Origin: Methanosarcinales archaeon
GTDB lineage: Archaea > Halobacteriota > Methanosarcinia > Methanosarcinales > Methanocomedenaceae
Direction: 5' to 3'
Length of the DNA: 30,170 nt
Assembly (NCBI GenBank): GCA_030638625.1
Contig: DAOWEE010000365.1
Coordinates: 1 to 30,170 of the forward strand
This document shows positions 7,444 through 14,280 of the stretch, piece by piece. Within the stretch, counting starts at the first letter, position 1. The number at the start of each line of letters is the position of its first letter. The notes under the pieces are model-generated. The model had not been told where the DNA came from, ran no database searches, and saw nothing but the letters and a program-made list of their open reading frames with translations. The position numbers and the translations under genes are program-made.

Positions 7444-8407
7444 TTACCACCAAAAGCAGACCGGCCAATAGATTATCATAAGATTGTGTTGATGTAGTTG
7501 TATCCATGATAAATATGTCACCACTGCCTTGCCTGTCAGACCAGAATGCTATTGTAGTGTTATCAGGGCTCCAGATATTGCACATATCTATACCATCATA
7601 ATGAGTCAACTGCCTGAGATTGCTGCCGTCAGCATCCATAATCCATATCTCCATGTTGCCACTTCGCTCAGAATCAAAGGTAATATATTTTCCATCATGG
7701 CTGAACGATGCACCCCAATCTTCGGCAGGATGGTCAGTAATCTGTGTCAGGTGGGTCCCGTCATAATCAATCATCCAGACATCACCGTTACCGGTACGCT
7801 GGGAGCGGAACAGGATTCTCCTGCTGTCCGATGCCCAGGAAGGAATCATATCATCGGCCGCAGAAGTAGTGACCTGGGTCCGGTTCGAACCATCGGAATC
7901 AATGACCCAGATATCTGAATTTCCTGACTGGTCTGAAGTGAACACTATTTTTGTACCGTCAGGGCTGAAAGATGAGTAGAAATCATAAGTGGGATTCGTA
8001 GTCAACTGGGTGAGATTAGTACCATCAATGTCGATTTTCCAGATATCCATGTTGCCAGAGCGTTTGGAAGTGAAAGTGATTGTTCTGCCATCAGGACTCC
8101 AGCCCTTAGGCAGGGAATCTTCGGACGGGTGTGTGGTAAGACGGGTAGTTTCAAGGGTGGTGATGTTCACTATCCAGATATCAGCATTTCCACCAAAAGT
8201 AGATTCAAAGGCTATATATTGCCCGTCAGGGCTGAAACTGGGCGCCCGTTCAAAACTATCGGTTGAGGTAATCCTGATTGCATCGTCAGATGCCGCTGAA
8301 GCTATTGCGCTGCCAGGAAATATACTGATACTTAGCAGAATGAACATTGGAAGTATTGAAAGTATTAATAAAGTAGCACCAGTTTTTGTTCTTTCAGGAA
8401 TCCACAT
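7403..8407 (-). CDS. Membrane-anchored TolB-like beta-propeller protein (PD40 repeats), copy 1
   Basis: The 334-residue protein starts with a signal or signal-anchor segment ('TLLILSILPMFILLSISIF'). Six PD40/WD40-like blades follow, marked by 'PSFSPDGQY', 'KGWSPDGRT', 'SSFSPDGTK', 'PSWASDSRR', 'ASFSHDGKY' and 'NIWSPDNTT', each followed by a 'DIWIMD'-type strand. It ends with a transmembrane helix and the basic tail 'YLGKKKR', so the propeller should be displayed outside the cell. Such propellers usually serve protein-protein contacts; a specific partner is unknown. ATG at 8407 is preceded by GAGGCGG at a somewhat long distance (~12 bases). It is paralogous to the gene at 10085-11113 and its 3' end overlaps ccmF convergently by 41 bases. 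Confidence 0.85.
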   Translation of the reverse strand: MWIPERTKTGATLLILSILPMFILLSISIFPGSAIASAASDDAIRITSTDSFERAPSFSPDGQYIAFESTFGGNADIWIVNITTLETTRLTTHPSEDSLPKGWSPDGRTITFTSKRSGNMDIWKIDIDGTNLTQLTTNPTYDFYSSFSPDGTKIVFTSDQSGNSDIWVIDSDGSNRTQVTTSAADDMIPSWASDSRRILFRSQRTGNGDVWMIDYDGTHLTQITDHPAEDWGASFSHDGKYITFDSERSGNMEIWIMDADGSNLRQLTHYDGIDMCNIWSPDNTTIAFWSDRQGSGDIFIMDTTTSTQSYDNLLAGLLLVVIIGFLVYLGKKKR

Positions 8408-8435
8408 TGTTTTGAAATACCGCCTCTTTAATTAA

Positions 8436-8472
8436 CAACATTTATATTATATTTGACGATATTTAAATATTT
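8436..8472. promoter_or_regulatory. AT-rich divergent promoter; leaderless start proposed for the glycosyltransferase gene
   Basis: TTTATATTAT at 8441-8450 lies about 26 bases before the ATG at 8473, the distance expected between an archaeal TATA box and the transcription start. No Shine-Dalgarno is seen before that ATG, so a leaderless mRNA is likely. The same AT-rich element could serve the divergent TolB-like gene starting at 8407. Confidence 0.4.
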
Positions 8473-10104
8473 ATGGAAATGGATACGGTGAAAAAGAAAT
8501 TGAAGGGAATCAGGATTCACCATATCCAATTATCAGTTCTTTTGGCATTATCCTTCGCTCTTCAATTCTCCAAATTGGACTGGGGAATGGTCACTAATAA
8601 TATCGGGATTAACGGACTTAACGCTTTTCATATCGTTGAACCGAATCTTGTGAACATACCCCTTCAAATGATGCAATCAGGTGACCTGAACCCGCACTTT
8701 TTCGATGAACCAAGCCTGTTCTACAATTCGATGTATGTTGTTTTTTCAGTAATTACAGGCATCATTGGACCATTATCATTTGTGGAATATATCAGGATTG
8801 CCCGGTTAATGACTATTCTTCTGAGTGTTGGGGTGGTTTTCCTGACTTATCTTACCGCAGAAAAGATGTGCAGTAGGGAAGTGGGCCTTTATGCAGCACT
8901 TTTCATGTCAATAAATCCATATTACCTCTGGTTCTCTTCCATAGCAAAAGAAGACCCGATGATGGTATTTTTCATCACTCTGTCCATGTACTTCTTTGTC
9001 AGGTATTTGAAAGATAGCAATCAGAGAAATTTTCTTTTTTCGATGGCGTCGGCCGGACTTGCTGTATCCACCAAATATCCTGCCGGAATGATGCTATTTT
9101 TACTGCCGGTATTATATTTATTTTACAATCAAACCGAACCGGTCAAAGAAAGAATTGTGGCCATAAGCAAATCCATTGCAATATACGCAGGAGCTTTCGT
9201 AATCGGCACACCTTTTTCAGTCTTGTCATTTGGAGAATTCATCAGAGGCTCTGTGGGTGAGCTGGGACATTATACTACAGGTCATCCTGGTTTTGAACAT
9301 TTTACCTGGTTCGTGCATGTACAGACCATTACCGGCCTGTGGGATGCAACCAATATATGGGGTAAGAACGGATATGGTCTTATCCTTATATTGTTTATAT
9401 CCGGAATGGTCACGATAATTTCTCAGCTGGAACATAATACAGAAAATAAACATAATGCAGAAAAACCAGGTAGATTTAACTGGTATTTAATCACAGGCTG
9501 GATATTATTAACTGTGCTGGTCTTCGGTTTCATAATTAAAGTCAAGATGGGGAACCAGATGATGATTCTGACCCCTGCTGCGATGGTGGTTTCAGGATAT
9601 GGATTTGCTGCTCTGTTACATAGATTGCCGAATCAGAATCTAAGGCGCATTATTGGAAGCGCGATCGTCCTCTTGATTTTCACATATGCCCTATCAGGTA
9701 TTGTGAGCAGTGCGAATGATAACCGGTATTATGCGGCTGATTGGCTTACTGAAAATGTCCCACCCGAAGCTATGATTGCCACGACCCTTTTTGTTCATGT
9801 ACCTGATGAATTCATTGAGGTATCTTTTCTTCCTATAAATACAGATTACCTGGAAAACTCAGATTATGATTACATTATCCTATCTTCATGGGACTTCGAG
9901 CGATATCTTGACTCACCTGATACGTATCCAGTCGAGTCAATGTTTTACCGGACCGTACTTGACGGAAATACTAGCTATAGACCGACAGCCAGTTTCAAGC
10001 GCACCGAAAATGCACGACAGAGAACCCTGAACTTTGGATTTGGTGCATTGACAAAAAGCGATTATCGCGGGGAAGTGGATATTTTTATTTTCCAGCGGAT
10101 GTAG
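8473..10104 (+). CDS. GT-C family membrane glycosyltransferase (PMT/ArnT-like)
   Basis: The 543-residue polytopic protein resembles the dolichyl-phosphate-mannose/ArnT (PMT_2) superfamily, which transfers sugars from polyprenyl-phosphate donors to proteins or lipids outside the membrane. The first extracellular loop has the usual order of motifs: 'NAFHIVEPNLVNIPLQMMQ' (acidic E56 where the family has its D/E pair), then 'SGDLNPHFFDEPSLFYNSMY'. Next come 'FSSIAKEDPMMVFF' and about ten hydrophobic helices. The C-terminal ~130 residues are soluble ('YYAADWLTENVPPEAMIATT'), as in other archaeal members. Substrate is unknown, but a role in glycosylating surface proteins is plausible given the Asn/Thr-rich giant protein nearby. 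The 3' end overlaps the convergent TolB-like gene by 20 bases. Confidence 0.75.
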   Translation: MEMDTVKKKLKGIRIHHIQLSVLLALSFALQFSKLDWGMVTNNIGINGLNAFHIVEPNLVNIPLQMMQSGDLNPHFFDEPSLFYNSMYVVFSVITGIIGPLSFVEYIRIARLMTILLSVGVVFLTYLTAEKMCSREVGLYAALFMSINPYYLWFSSIAKEDPMMVFFITLSMYFFVRYLKDSNQRNFLFSMASAGLAVSTKYPAGMMLFLLPVLYLFYNQTEPVKERIVAISKSIAIYAGAFVIGTPFSVLSFGEFIRGSVGELGHYTTGHPGFEHFTWFVHVQTITGLWDATNIWGKNGYGLILILFISGMVTIISQLEHNTENKHNAEKPGRFNWYLITGWILLTVLVFGFIIKVKMGNQMMILTPAAMVVSGYGFAALLHRLPNQNLRRIIGSAIVLLIFTYALSGIVSSANDNRYYAADWLTENVPPEAMIATTLFVHVPDEFIEVSFLPINTDYLENSDYDYIILSSWDFERYLDSPDTYPVESMFYRTVLDGNTSYRPTASFKRTENARQRTLNFGFGALTKSDYRGEVDIFIFQRM

Positions 10105-11113
10105 TGCTTCTTCGTTTGCTCAGGAATATGAAGGACATGAACAGGCCAAATATGGACAGAATTGCATAGGATGAAGGGATGTTCTCCTTTTTATTCAAAT
10201 CCACTAACCAGATGTCAGACCCACCGTATTGTTCGCTGTCTATGTCGATTATCTTGTCCTGGAAAACTATCTTAGTCCCATCCAGACTCCAGGAAGGGGA
10301 ATAATAATCTGTGTTCACGTTTCCTGGGACCACTACGGTCTTATTGGAACCATCTGCATCCATCACCCATATATCGCCGCTTTCTTTTGTGTATGCATGG
10401 TATGCAATTTTAGTCCCGGCCGGACTCCATGAAGTAGACATCAGGTTCGGGCAGAAATTATCTGGCGGGCACCGTTCATAATGAGCATCAAAGGTCAGTT
10501 GGGAATATTCTCCAGTTTCAACATCCAGTTTCCACAATTGCTGGTCTCCGGACCTTGTGGATACAAAGACGAGATACCTGCCGTCAGGGCTCCATGAAGG
10601 AACGTCATCATCACCTGCCCCTGTGGAAAGCTGCATCTGGTTATTTCCGTCAGCGTCTATTATCCATATTTTGAGAGCACCGGACCTGGTAGAGGTAAAG
10701 GCAATACTACCATCGGGACCCCACGCAGGATTTCCATCCCATCCCGGATTGTCAGTAATCTGTCGTTCATTAGTTCCATCCACATCTATTGCCCATATTT
10801 CAGAATTTCCGGTCCTGTCAGAATAAAAAACAATACTATTGCTGTCCGGACCCCAGGAAGAGTATAAGTCTAATGAAAGGTTGGTGGTCATTTGTGTCAG
10901 ATTACTCCCGTCAGTATCCATGACCCAAATATCTGCACTCTCACCCCTATCTGACTGGAAGGCTATCTTACTTCCGTCCGGACTCCAGTCCGGTTTTGAA
11001 TCCGGCACCGGGTCATTGGTCAATTTTTTTATGTGAGATGTCTCTGAAGCAGACCCGACCATAATCAGGGATAAAATAACACACAGTAGTAATAGTAGTA
11101 ATATCTTATTCAA
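10085..11113 (-). CDS. Membrane-anchored TolB-like beta-propeller protein (PD40 repeats), copy 2
   Basis: The 342-residue protein has a clear signal peptide ('KILLLLLLCVILSLIMVGSA') and six PD40-like blades ('PDWSPDGSK', 'SSWGPDSNS', 'PAWGPDGS', 'PSWSPDGRY', 'TSWSPAGTK', 'PSWSLDGTK'). A loop insertion with a Cys pair, 'ERCPPDNFCPN', could form a disulfide. A C-terminal helix 'SYAILSIFGLFMSFIFLSKR' and a basic tail follow, resembling a membrane-anchor or sorting tail. It is a paralogue of the 7403-8407 protein. The start appears to be TTG at 11113, overlapping the upstream gene by eight bases, which suggests translational coupling with the sulfur-type operon. The 3' end overlaps the convergent glycosyltransferase gene. 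Function beyond an extracellular propeller is unknown. Confidence 0.83.
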   Translation of the reverse strand: MNKILLLLLLCVILSLIMVGSASETSHIKKLTNDPVPDSKPDWSPDGSKIAFQSDRGESADIWVMDTDGSNLTQMTTNLSLDLYSSWGPDSNSIVFYSDRTGNSEIWAIDVDGTNERQITDNPGWDGNPAWGPDGSIAFTSTRSGALKIWIIDADGNNQMQLSTGAGDDDVPSWSPDGRYLVFVSTRSGDQQLWKLDVETGEYSQLTFDAHYERCPPDNFCPNLMSTSWSPAGTKIAYHAYTKESGDIWVMDADGSNKTVVVPGNVNTDYYSPSWSLDGTKIVFQDKIIDIDSEQYGGSDIWLVDLNKKENIPSSYAILSIFGLFMSFIFLSKRRSTTSAGK

Positions 11114-12005
11114 TGTCCATTCCTTCTATTCCGTCCATTCCCTCTAGTCCTTCCATTACTGTCATTAAGGCTTCAGGTATCATTTCTATTAAAGATAAAA
11201 TTGATGAATCCGGCTTGATATTACTGTAAAGTCCGGCCAATCTGTTAATTTTGGCAGCCATACAGCATGCCTTTTCTAACGTTTCTTCCTGAAATACCAG
11301 GGCTGATACAATACCTGTCAGGGTATCACCGGTACCGCCAACAGCTTCCATGGCAGGGATATTGGGCGAGTCTACCTTCTGGATAATATTGCCGCTTCGG
11401 GTTATATAATCTGTACTGCCTTTAACCAGCATAGTGTCAGGACACAGGCCGTTCTGCGATGCATTAGGTATCAGTTCAGGCATGCGGTCCCCTGCAAAGT
11501 CGTAAAGGTTCTCATTAACAAACATGGGATGTACCGCTTCAACATCGGCAAGAAATGCCAGCTCTCCCTTGTCAGGAGTAAATAAATCAAATATATGTCC
11601 TAATCCCGATATCTTTGCTCCGTACATGGCTCCTGCATCTGCAATCAGTTTTGGATTTTGGCCACTATCTTCAAGAGCAAAACCAAAATCAACCATTCCC
11701 TCAATCAGTGGTGTGATATAATGCAATGTGATTACATCAGGGTGAAGTGAAAAAATATCATCTTTTAGATATTTGTAAAGGCTGATGCTACCGTTTCCCT
11801 GGCCAGTATCTCCTGCAAGGACGCAGTATGGCAAGTCAATATCAAGTACGGAACACGTTGATACGGCAGCGGCAACCATCGCGGGTGTGCCGGCAGAAAT
11901 GTCTATATGTTTTCCCCCGATAACCAGTATGCCATCTACAATCTCCGCATTGCCACTGATAATCCCGGCATCGTCGTCAGGATATGTGCCTACTAATGTC
12001 AGCAT
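11106..12005 (-). CDS. NAD(P)HX dehydratase / ribokinase-like fold protein
   Basis: The 299-residue protein resembles the YjeF C-terminal (NAD(P)H-hydrate dehydratase) branch of the ribokinase superfamily. 'HIFDLFTPDKGELAFLAD' parallels the family's TPHPGE segment, and 'AVGGTGDTLTGIVSAL' is the ATP/ADP-binding anion-hole motif with the catalytic Asp. 'VLAGDTGQGNGS' near residue 62 looks like a nucleotide-handling loop. The YjeF N-terminal epimerase domain is absent. The acidic Met/Gly-rich tail 'MEGLEGMDGIEGMDIE' is unusual. The ATG overlaps the stop of the DUF3343 gene by seven bases (start inside the previous gene's last codons), so the two are coupled. Its place in a sulfur/selenium-type operon suggests a specialised kinase or dehydratase rather than housekeeping NAD(P)HX repair. 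Confidence 0.65.
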   Translation of the reverse strand: MLTLVGTYPDDDAGIISGNAEIVDGILVIGGKHIDISAGTPAMVAAAVSTCSVLDIDLPYCVLAGDTGQGNGSISLYKYLKDDIFSLHPDVITLHYITPLIEGMVDFGFALEDSGQNPKLIADAGAMYGAKISGLGHIFDLFTPDKGELAFLADVEAVHPMFVNENLYDFAGDRMPELIPNASQNGLCPDTMLVKGSTDYITRSGNIIQKVDSPNIPAMEAVGGTGDTLTGIVSALVFQEETLEKACCMAAKINRLAGLYSNIKPDSSILSLIEMIPEALMTVMEGLEGMDGIEGMDIE

Positions 12006-12523
12006 CCACTCTCCTCCATGAATGTTCTTTTAGCTTCTGATAATGCCCTGTCAAGCAGGTATGCGCACAAAGAAGACCCGATGTCCAGGGGTTTAATGGG
12101 CGAGGCCAGGTTGGTATTTATCAACTGTTGGGCAATGTAGGGAATATCCGGGCATCCCCCACCCGAAACATTAACTATGTCTCCATTGGTTTTTGAGAAC
12201 GTAAGTTTCATATTGCCGGATTTGACCATAATAAATCCGTCAATCTCTTTTTTTGTGGTCAATTCAACAGGTTTTTGTCCGCACGTGTAAGCTATCAGGT
12301 CAATATAGTATATACATTCATTATCCAACAGTTTCATGACGTCTATCTGCTGGCCGGCATCTACCATTACAGATAAGTCACACCCTTTACGAATATCCGG
12401 AGGGGGTGCCGCCAGCATTACTTTAAATCCGTGCTTTTTCAGGATATACTCTGCACGTATAGCACTTTTTGAGTGTTCAAATAATATGGTTGCACTGCTA
12501 TCTGGTTCAAAGTTTTGTTTCAT
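11999..12523 (-). CDS. DUF3343-type protein (putative Se/S carrier-like) with C-terminal extension
   Basis: The first ~80 of 174 residues match the DUF3343 pattern: 'ILFEHSKSAIRAEYILKKHG', then 'PPPDIRKGCDLSVMVD' with its Cys. DUF3343 proteins are small, and the domain also occurs in the selenium-metabolism protein YedF. They often sit beside YedE transporters. Here the domain is followed by ~95 further residues ('GFIMVKSGNMKLTFSKTNGD', 'VNVSGGGCPDIPYIAQQL', 'SSLCAYLLDRALSEA') that I do not recognise, with two more Cys and a terminal Cys. It lies two bases after the YedE-like gene and overlaps the next gene by seven bases. Sulfur or selenium delivery is inferred from domain and neighbours. 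Confidence 0.7.
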   Translation of the reverse strand: MKQNFEPDSSATILFEHSKSAIRAEYILKKHGFKVMLAAPPPDIRKGCDLSVMVDAGQQIDVMKLLDNECIYYIDLIAYTCGQKPVELTTKKEIDGFIMVKSGNMKLTFSKTNGDIVNVSGGGCPDIPYIAQQLINTNLASPIKPLDIGSSLCAYLLDRALSEAKRTFMEESGC

Positions 12524-12525
12524 AT

Positions 12526-13092
12526 CTATATCCCAAATATTATGGAAATGATGGGTTTCACAATAAACCCGAAGACGAGGGCAGCAAAATAAAATCCCAG
12601 GATGTAAACAAGTGAGCCTTTATCTCCTTCCGATGCCCTGATATGCTGCCTGAAAGGACACCCATCGGCCATGACAGAGAACAGGCCAACACCAGCCCCT
12701 CCAATGATTGTAAGAATCACAATTCCAAATACCGTGTTACTGCTTTCATGGTCAACATTTCCTAATGGATTCGTACACGGATTATACAGGCTTTCAATGT
12801 TACCGCTGAGTCTGCTGGTAAAGGCCGGGAAATCCTGTGCACCTCCTCCTGCCAGATGGAGGACAAAAAAACCCACGGCTGCTGCTGTAATAATGGCAAT
12901 AACACCTTTCAATAGATGCGTGTCCCTCATCAGTGTGAAGTCCCTTATCCCACCGATTGTGCAAAAACCTGAGCGCTGTCCCATATAACCGATGATGAGT
13001 CCAACAATGAATGTTCCGGTAGAAATTATTGGGTCTATGAGCCCCACCTCCTGAGTATAGCAATCCCTGCAATAACACCGACAACCATCCAC
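12526..13092 (-). CDS. YeeE/YedE-type sulfur/selenium transporter, C-terminal half as a separate gene
   Basis: The product is hydrophobic with about five helices and carries the sulfur-transport repeat signatures 'GQRSGFCTIGGIRDF' (GxCx5RD) and 'VMADGCPFRQHIRA' (CPxR). These match one half of YeeE/YedE (TsuA-like) transporters that move thiosulfate or related sulfur/selenium species. The longest frame begins at ATG 13092, inside the upstream gene, giving an unlikely Cys-rich N-terminus. The conserved part starts 'DPIISTGTFIVGLIIG'. AGGAGG at 13047-13052 is eight bases before an ATA codon at 13038 that would produce exactly this start. A GTG at 13047 is also in frame. True start is therefore uncertain (13092, 13047 or 13038). 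Confidence 0.85.
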   Translation of the reverse strand: MDGCRCYCRDCYTQEVGLIDPIISTGTFIVGLIIGYMGQRSGFCTIGGIRDFTLMRDTHLLKGVIAIITAAAVGFFVLHLAGGGAQDFPAFTSRLSGNIESLYNPCTNPLGNVDHESSNTVFGIVILTIIGGAGVGLFSVMADGCPFRQHIRASEGDKGSLVYILGFYFAALVFGFIVKPIISIIFGI

Positions 13093-13499
13093 AGACCGCC
13101 GAACAATGCCAATGGTTCACCATATGCAATCCTGAGCAATAGACGGATGGGACAGGCAGCAAGCAGGAGTGCAAAGGTCATAACCAAAAATCCCAGCAGG
13201 AACATTCTGGTATTACTATCAACCCCACTGTTAGGCTGAACATTGTGCCTTCGGGCAGCCAGATGTGCCCCCGCCATAATGCCAACTACAGTCAACAGGG
13301 GAGTAAATAATCCTGCATTTGTCACTTCTATAATGTTTGAAGAAATAAGATGGTTAAATATCCATCCCAGCATATCACGGCTATGGCAGGCGACACATAT
13401 CCCGTATGCCTGGGGGCTGGACCAATTGAATGACCACTGGGCTGCCACGGCCAATAACCCGATGGCTGTTCCCGTTATTGCTGGTGTTATCCTGCTCAT
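13035..13499 (-). CDS. YeeE/YedE-type sulfur/selenium transporter, N-terminal half as a separate gene
   Basis: This is a polytopic ~154-residue protein with 'YGICVACHSRDMLGW' (GxCx5RD) and 'LLAACPIRLLLRIAYGE' (CPxR). These are the same two signatures as in the next gene, so the pair forms the two pseudo-symmetric halves of a YeeE/YedE transporter that is usually one polypeptide. ATG at 13499 is chosen because AGGT lies just before it and it follows the previous stop by four bases. An earlier in-frame start at 13541 would overlap that gene. The CVACH string is part of the transport Cys motif and is not a heme site. The stop overlaps the likely start region of the second half, consistent with coupled synthesis of a heterodimer. 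Confidence 0.83.
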   Translation of the reverse strand: MSRITPAITGTAIGLLAVAAQWSFNWSSPQAYGICVACHSRDMLGWIFNHLISSNIIEVTNAGLFTPLLTVVGIMAGAHLAARRHNVQPNSGVDSNTRMFLLGFLVMTFALLLAACPIRLLLRIAYGEPLALFGGLWMVVGVIAGIAILRRWGS

Positions 13500-13503
13500 G
13501 GAC

Positions 13504-14007
13504 TTACCTTTTAAAGCGTATCCTGCAGACTGCATCTCCATCTGGTATCATTGTTTCTTTGGTCATTTTTGCGTCAGGGAAAAATTCGAAAAAGAGAGCT
13601 TCTGTTGCCTTGAAGTAAAGTCTGCATGCTTCCTTGATAAGGTCAGGTGATAGGCCCAAATCCTGCCATGCTTTGAACTTTGCACATGAAGAATGTTCAA
13701 GGACCACCTCATCAGGAGATACAATTTCCATTTTAATTGGAGAGATGATACTGTTGGTCTGCCCCCTTAGAGACATGCCGTAATATTTCCCAAAATCTTT
13801 GAAGGATTCAACCTTAAAGCCAGAATCTTTCATTGCCTTAGCATCCAGACGTCCCTTTTCTTCCATGGCACGTTCAATCATCTTTAATCCATTTGAACCT
13901 GATATTTTGTAGATCTCATTGATAATAGATCCGAACATAGTAGCATTATCAGACCCCATAAAATGAATGAATTCCCTACAGTTTTTCACCGCATTTTCGT
14001 TATGCAT
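13504..14007 (-). CDS. L-2-amino-thiazoline-4-carboxylic acid hydrolase-like protein (tentative)
   Basis: The protein is 167 residues, soluble, and first in the minus-strand operon. The N-terminus is helical ('FGSIINEIYKISGSNGLKMI'). The centre has 'VVLEHSSCAKFKAWQDLGL', and the C-terminus 'MIPDGDAVCRIRFKR' resembles the closing 'GD..C.FR' strand of ATC-hydrolase/V4R-like small-molecule domains. I assign the family from that pattern only, with moderate doubt. Cys in both motifs could bind metal or substrate. A link to cysteine or thiol chemistry would fit the adjacent sulfur-type transporter. ATG at 14007 is preceded by GAGGAATT, and the stop lies four bases before the next start. Confidence 0.5.
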   Translation of the reverse strand: MHNENAVKNCREFIHFMGSDNATMFGSIINEIYKISGSNGLKMIERAMEEKGRLDAKAMKDSGFKVESFKDFGKYYGMSLRGQTNSIISPIKMEIVSPDEVVLEHSSCAKFKAWQDLGLSPDLIKEACRLYFKATEALFFEFFPDAKMTKETMIPDGDAVCRIRFKR

Positions 14008-14280
14008 TTTAATTCCTCAAATGTTAGTATTATTCTTCAATATATGTTAAAATTATTTAAATCAGATGTGTGTTAACCAATCTCTAAACAGTGAACACTA
14101 TTAGAAATGTGTGGTGCAGTAAATGTAAATTTCGACGGTTAACAGTGCAAACTGTTTAGATGTTTTTAGGACTGTGTAGATATTAATACAAGGTTATATA
14201 TGTCTGAAAATCTGAATGTATTATGGTTAGACTGTGGGCTCTGATTACAGTATATTAACAACGCGCTAAAGGGTGGTCGG
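14008..14280. promoter_or_regulatory. Divergent regulatory region between the sulfur operon and the giant cytochrome gene
   Basis: This 273-base spacer has no credible gene. Minus-strand TATA-like TTTAAATAAT (near 14053-14062) could drive the sulfur operon. Plus-strand GTTATATATG (14193-14202) or TATATTAA (about 14250-14257) could drive the giant gene, which has a GGGTGG ribosome-binding-like site at 14271-14276. A 9-base word CTAAACAGT occurs at 14084-14092 and, inverted, as ACTGTTTAG at 14151-14159. The second copy is part of the hairpin AACAGT-GCAA-ACTGTT (14141-14156). The first is followed by an imperfect mirror arm CACTATTAG (14096-14104). These look like binding sites for a dimeric regulator. 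Confidence 0.5.

Noticed and set aside
11996..12004. Selenocysteine readthrough at the TGA ending the DUF3343 gene (in a selenium-type operon)
   Set aside because: The codons after TGA are CAT then TAG, so readthrough would add only two residues, and the next gene starts in the overlap.
13385..13430. CVACH in the YedE-like N-half as a c-type heme site
   Set aside because: It aligns with the GxCx5RD transport motif of the second half and lies in a polytopic membrane protein without other heme features.
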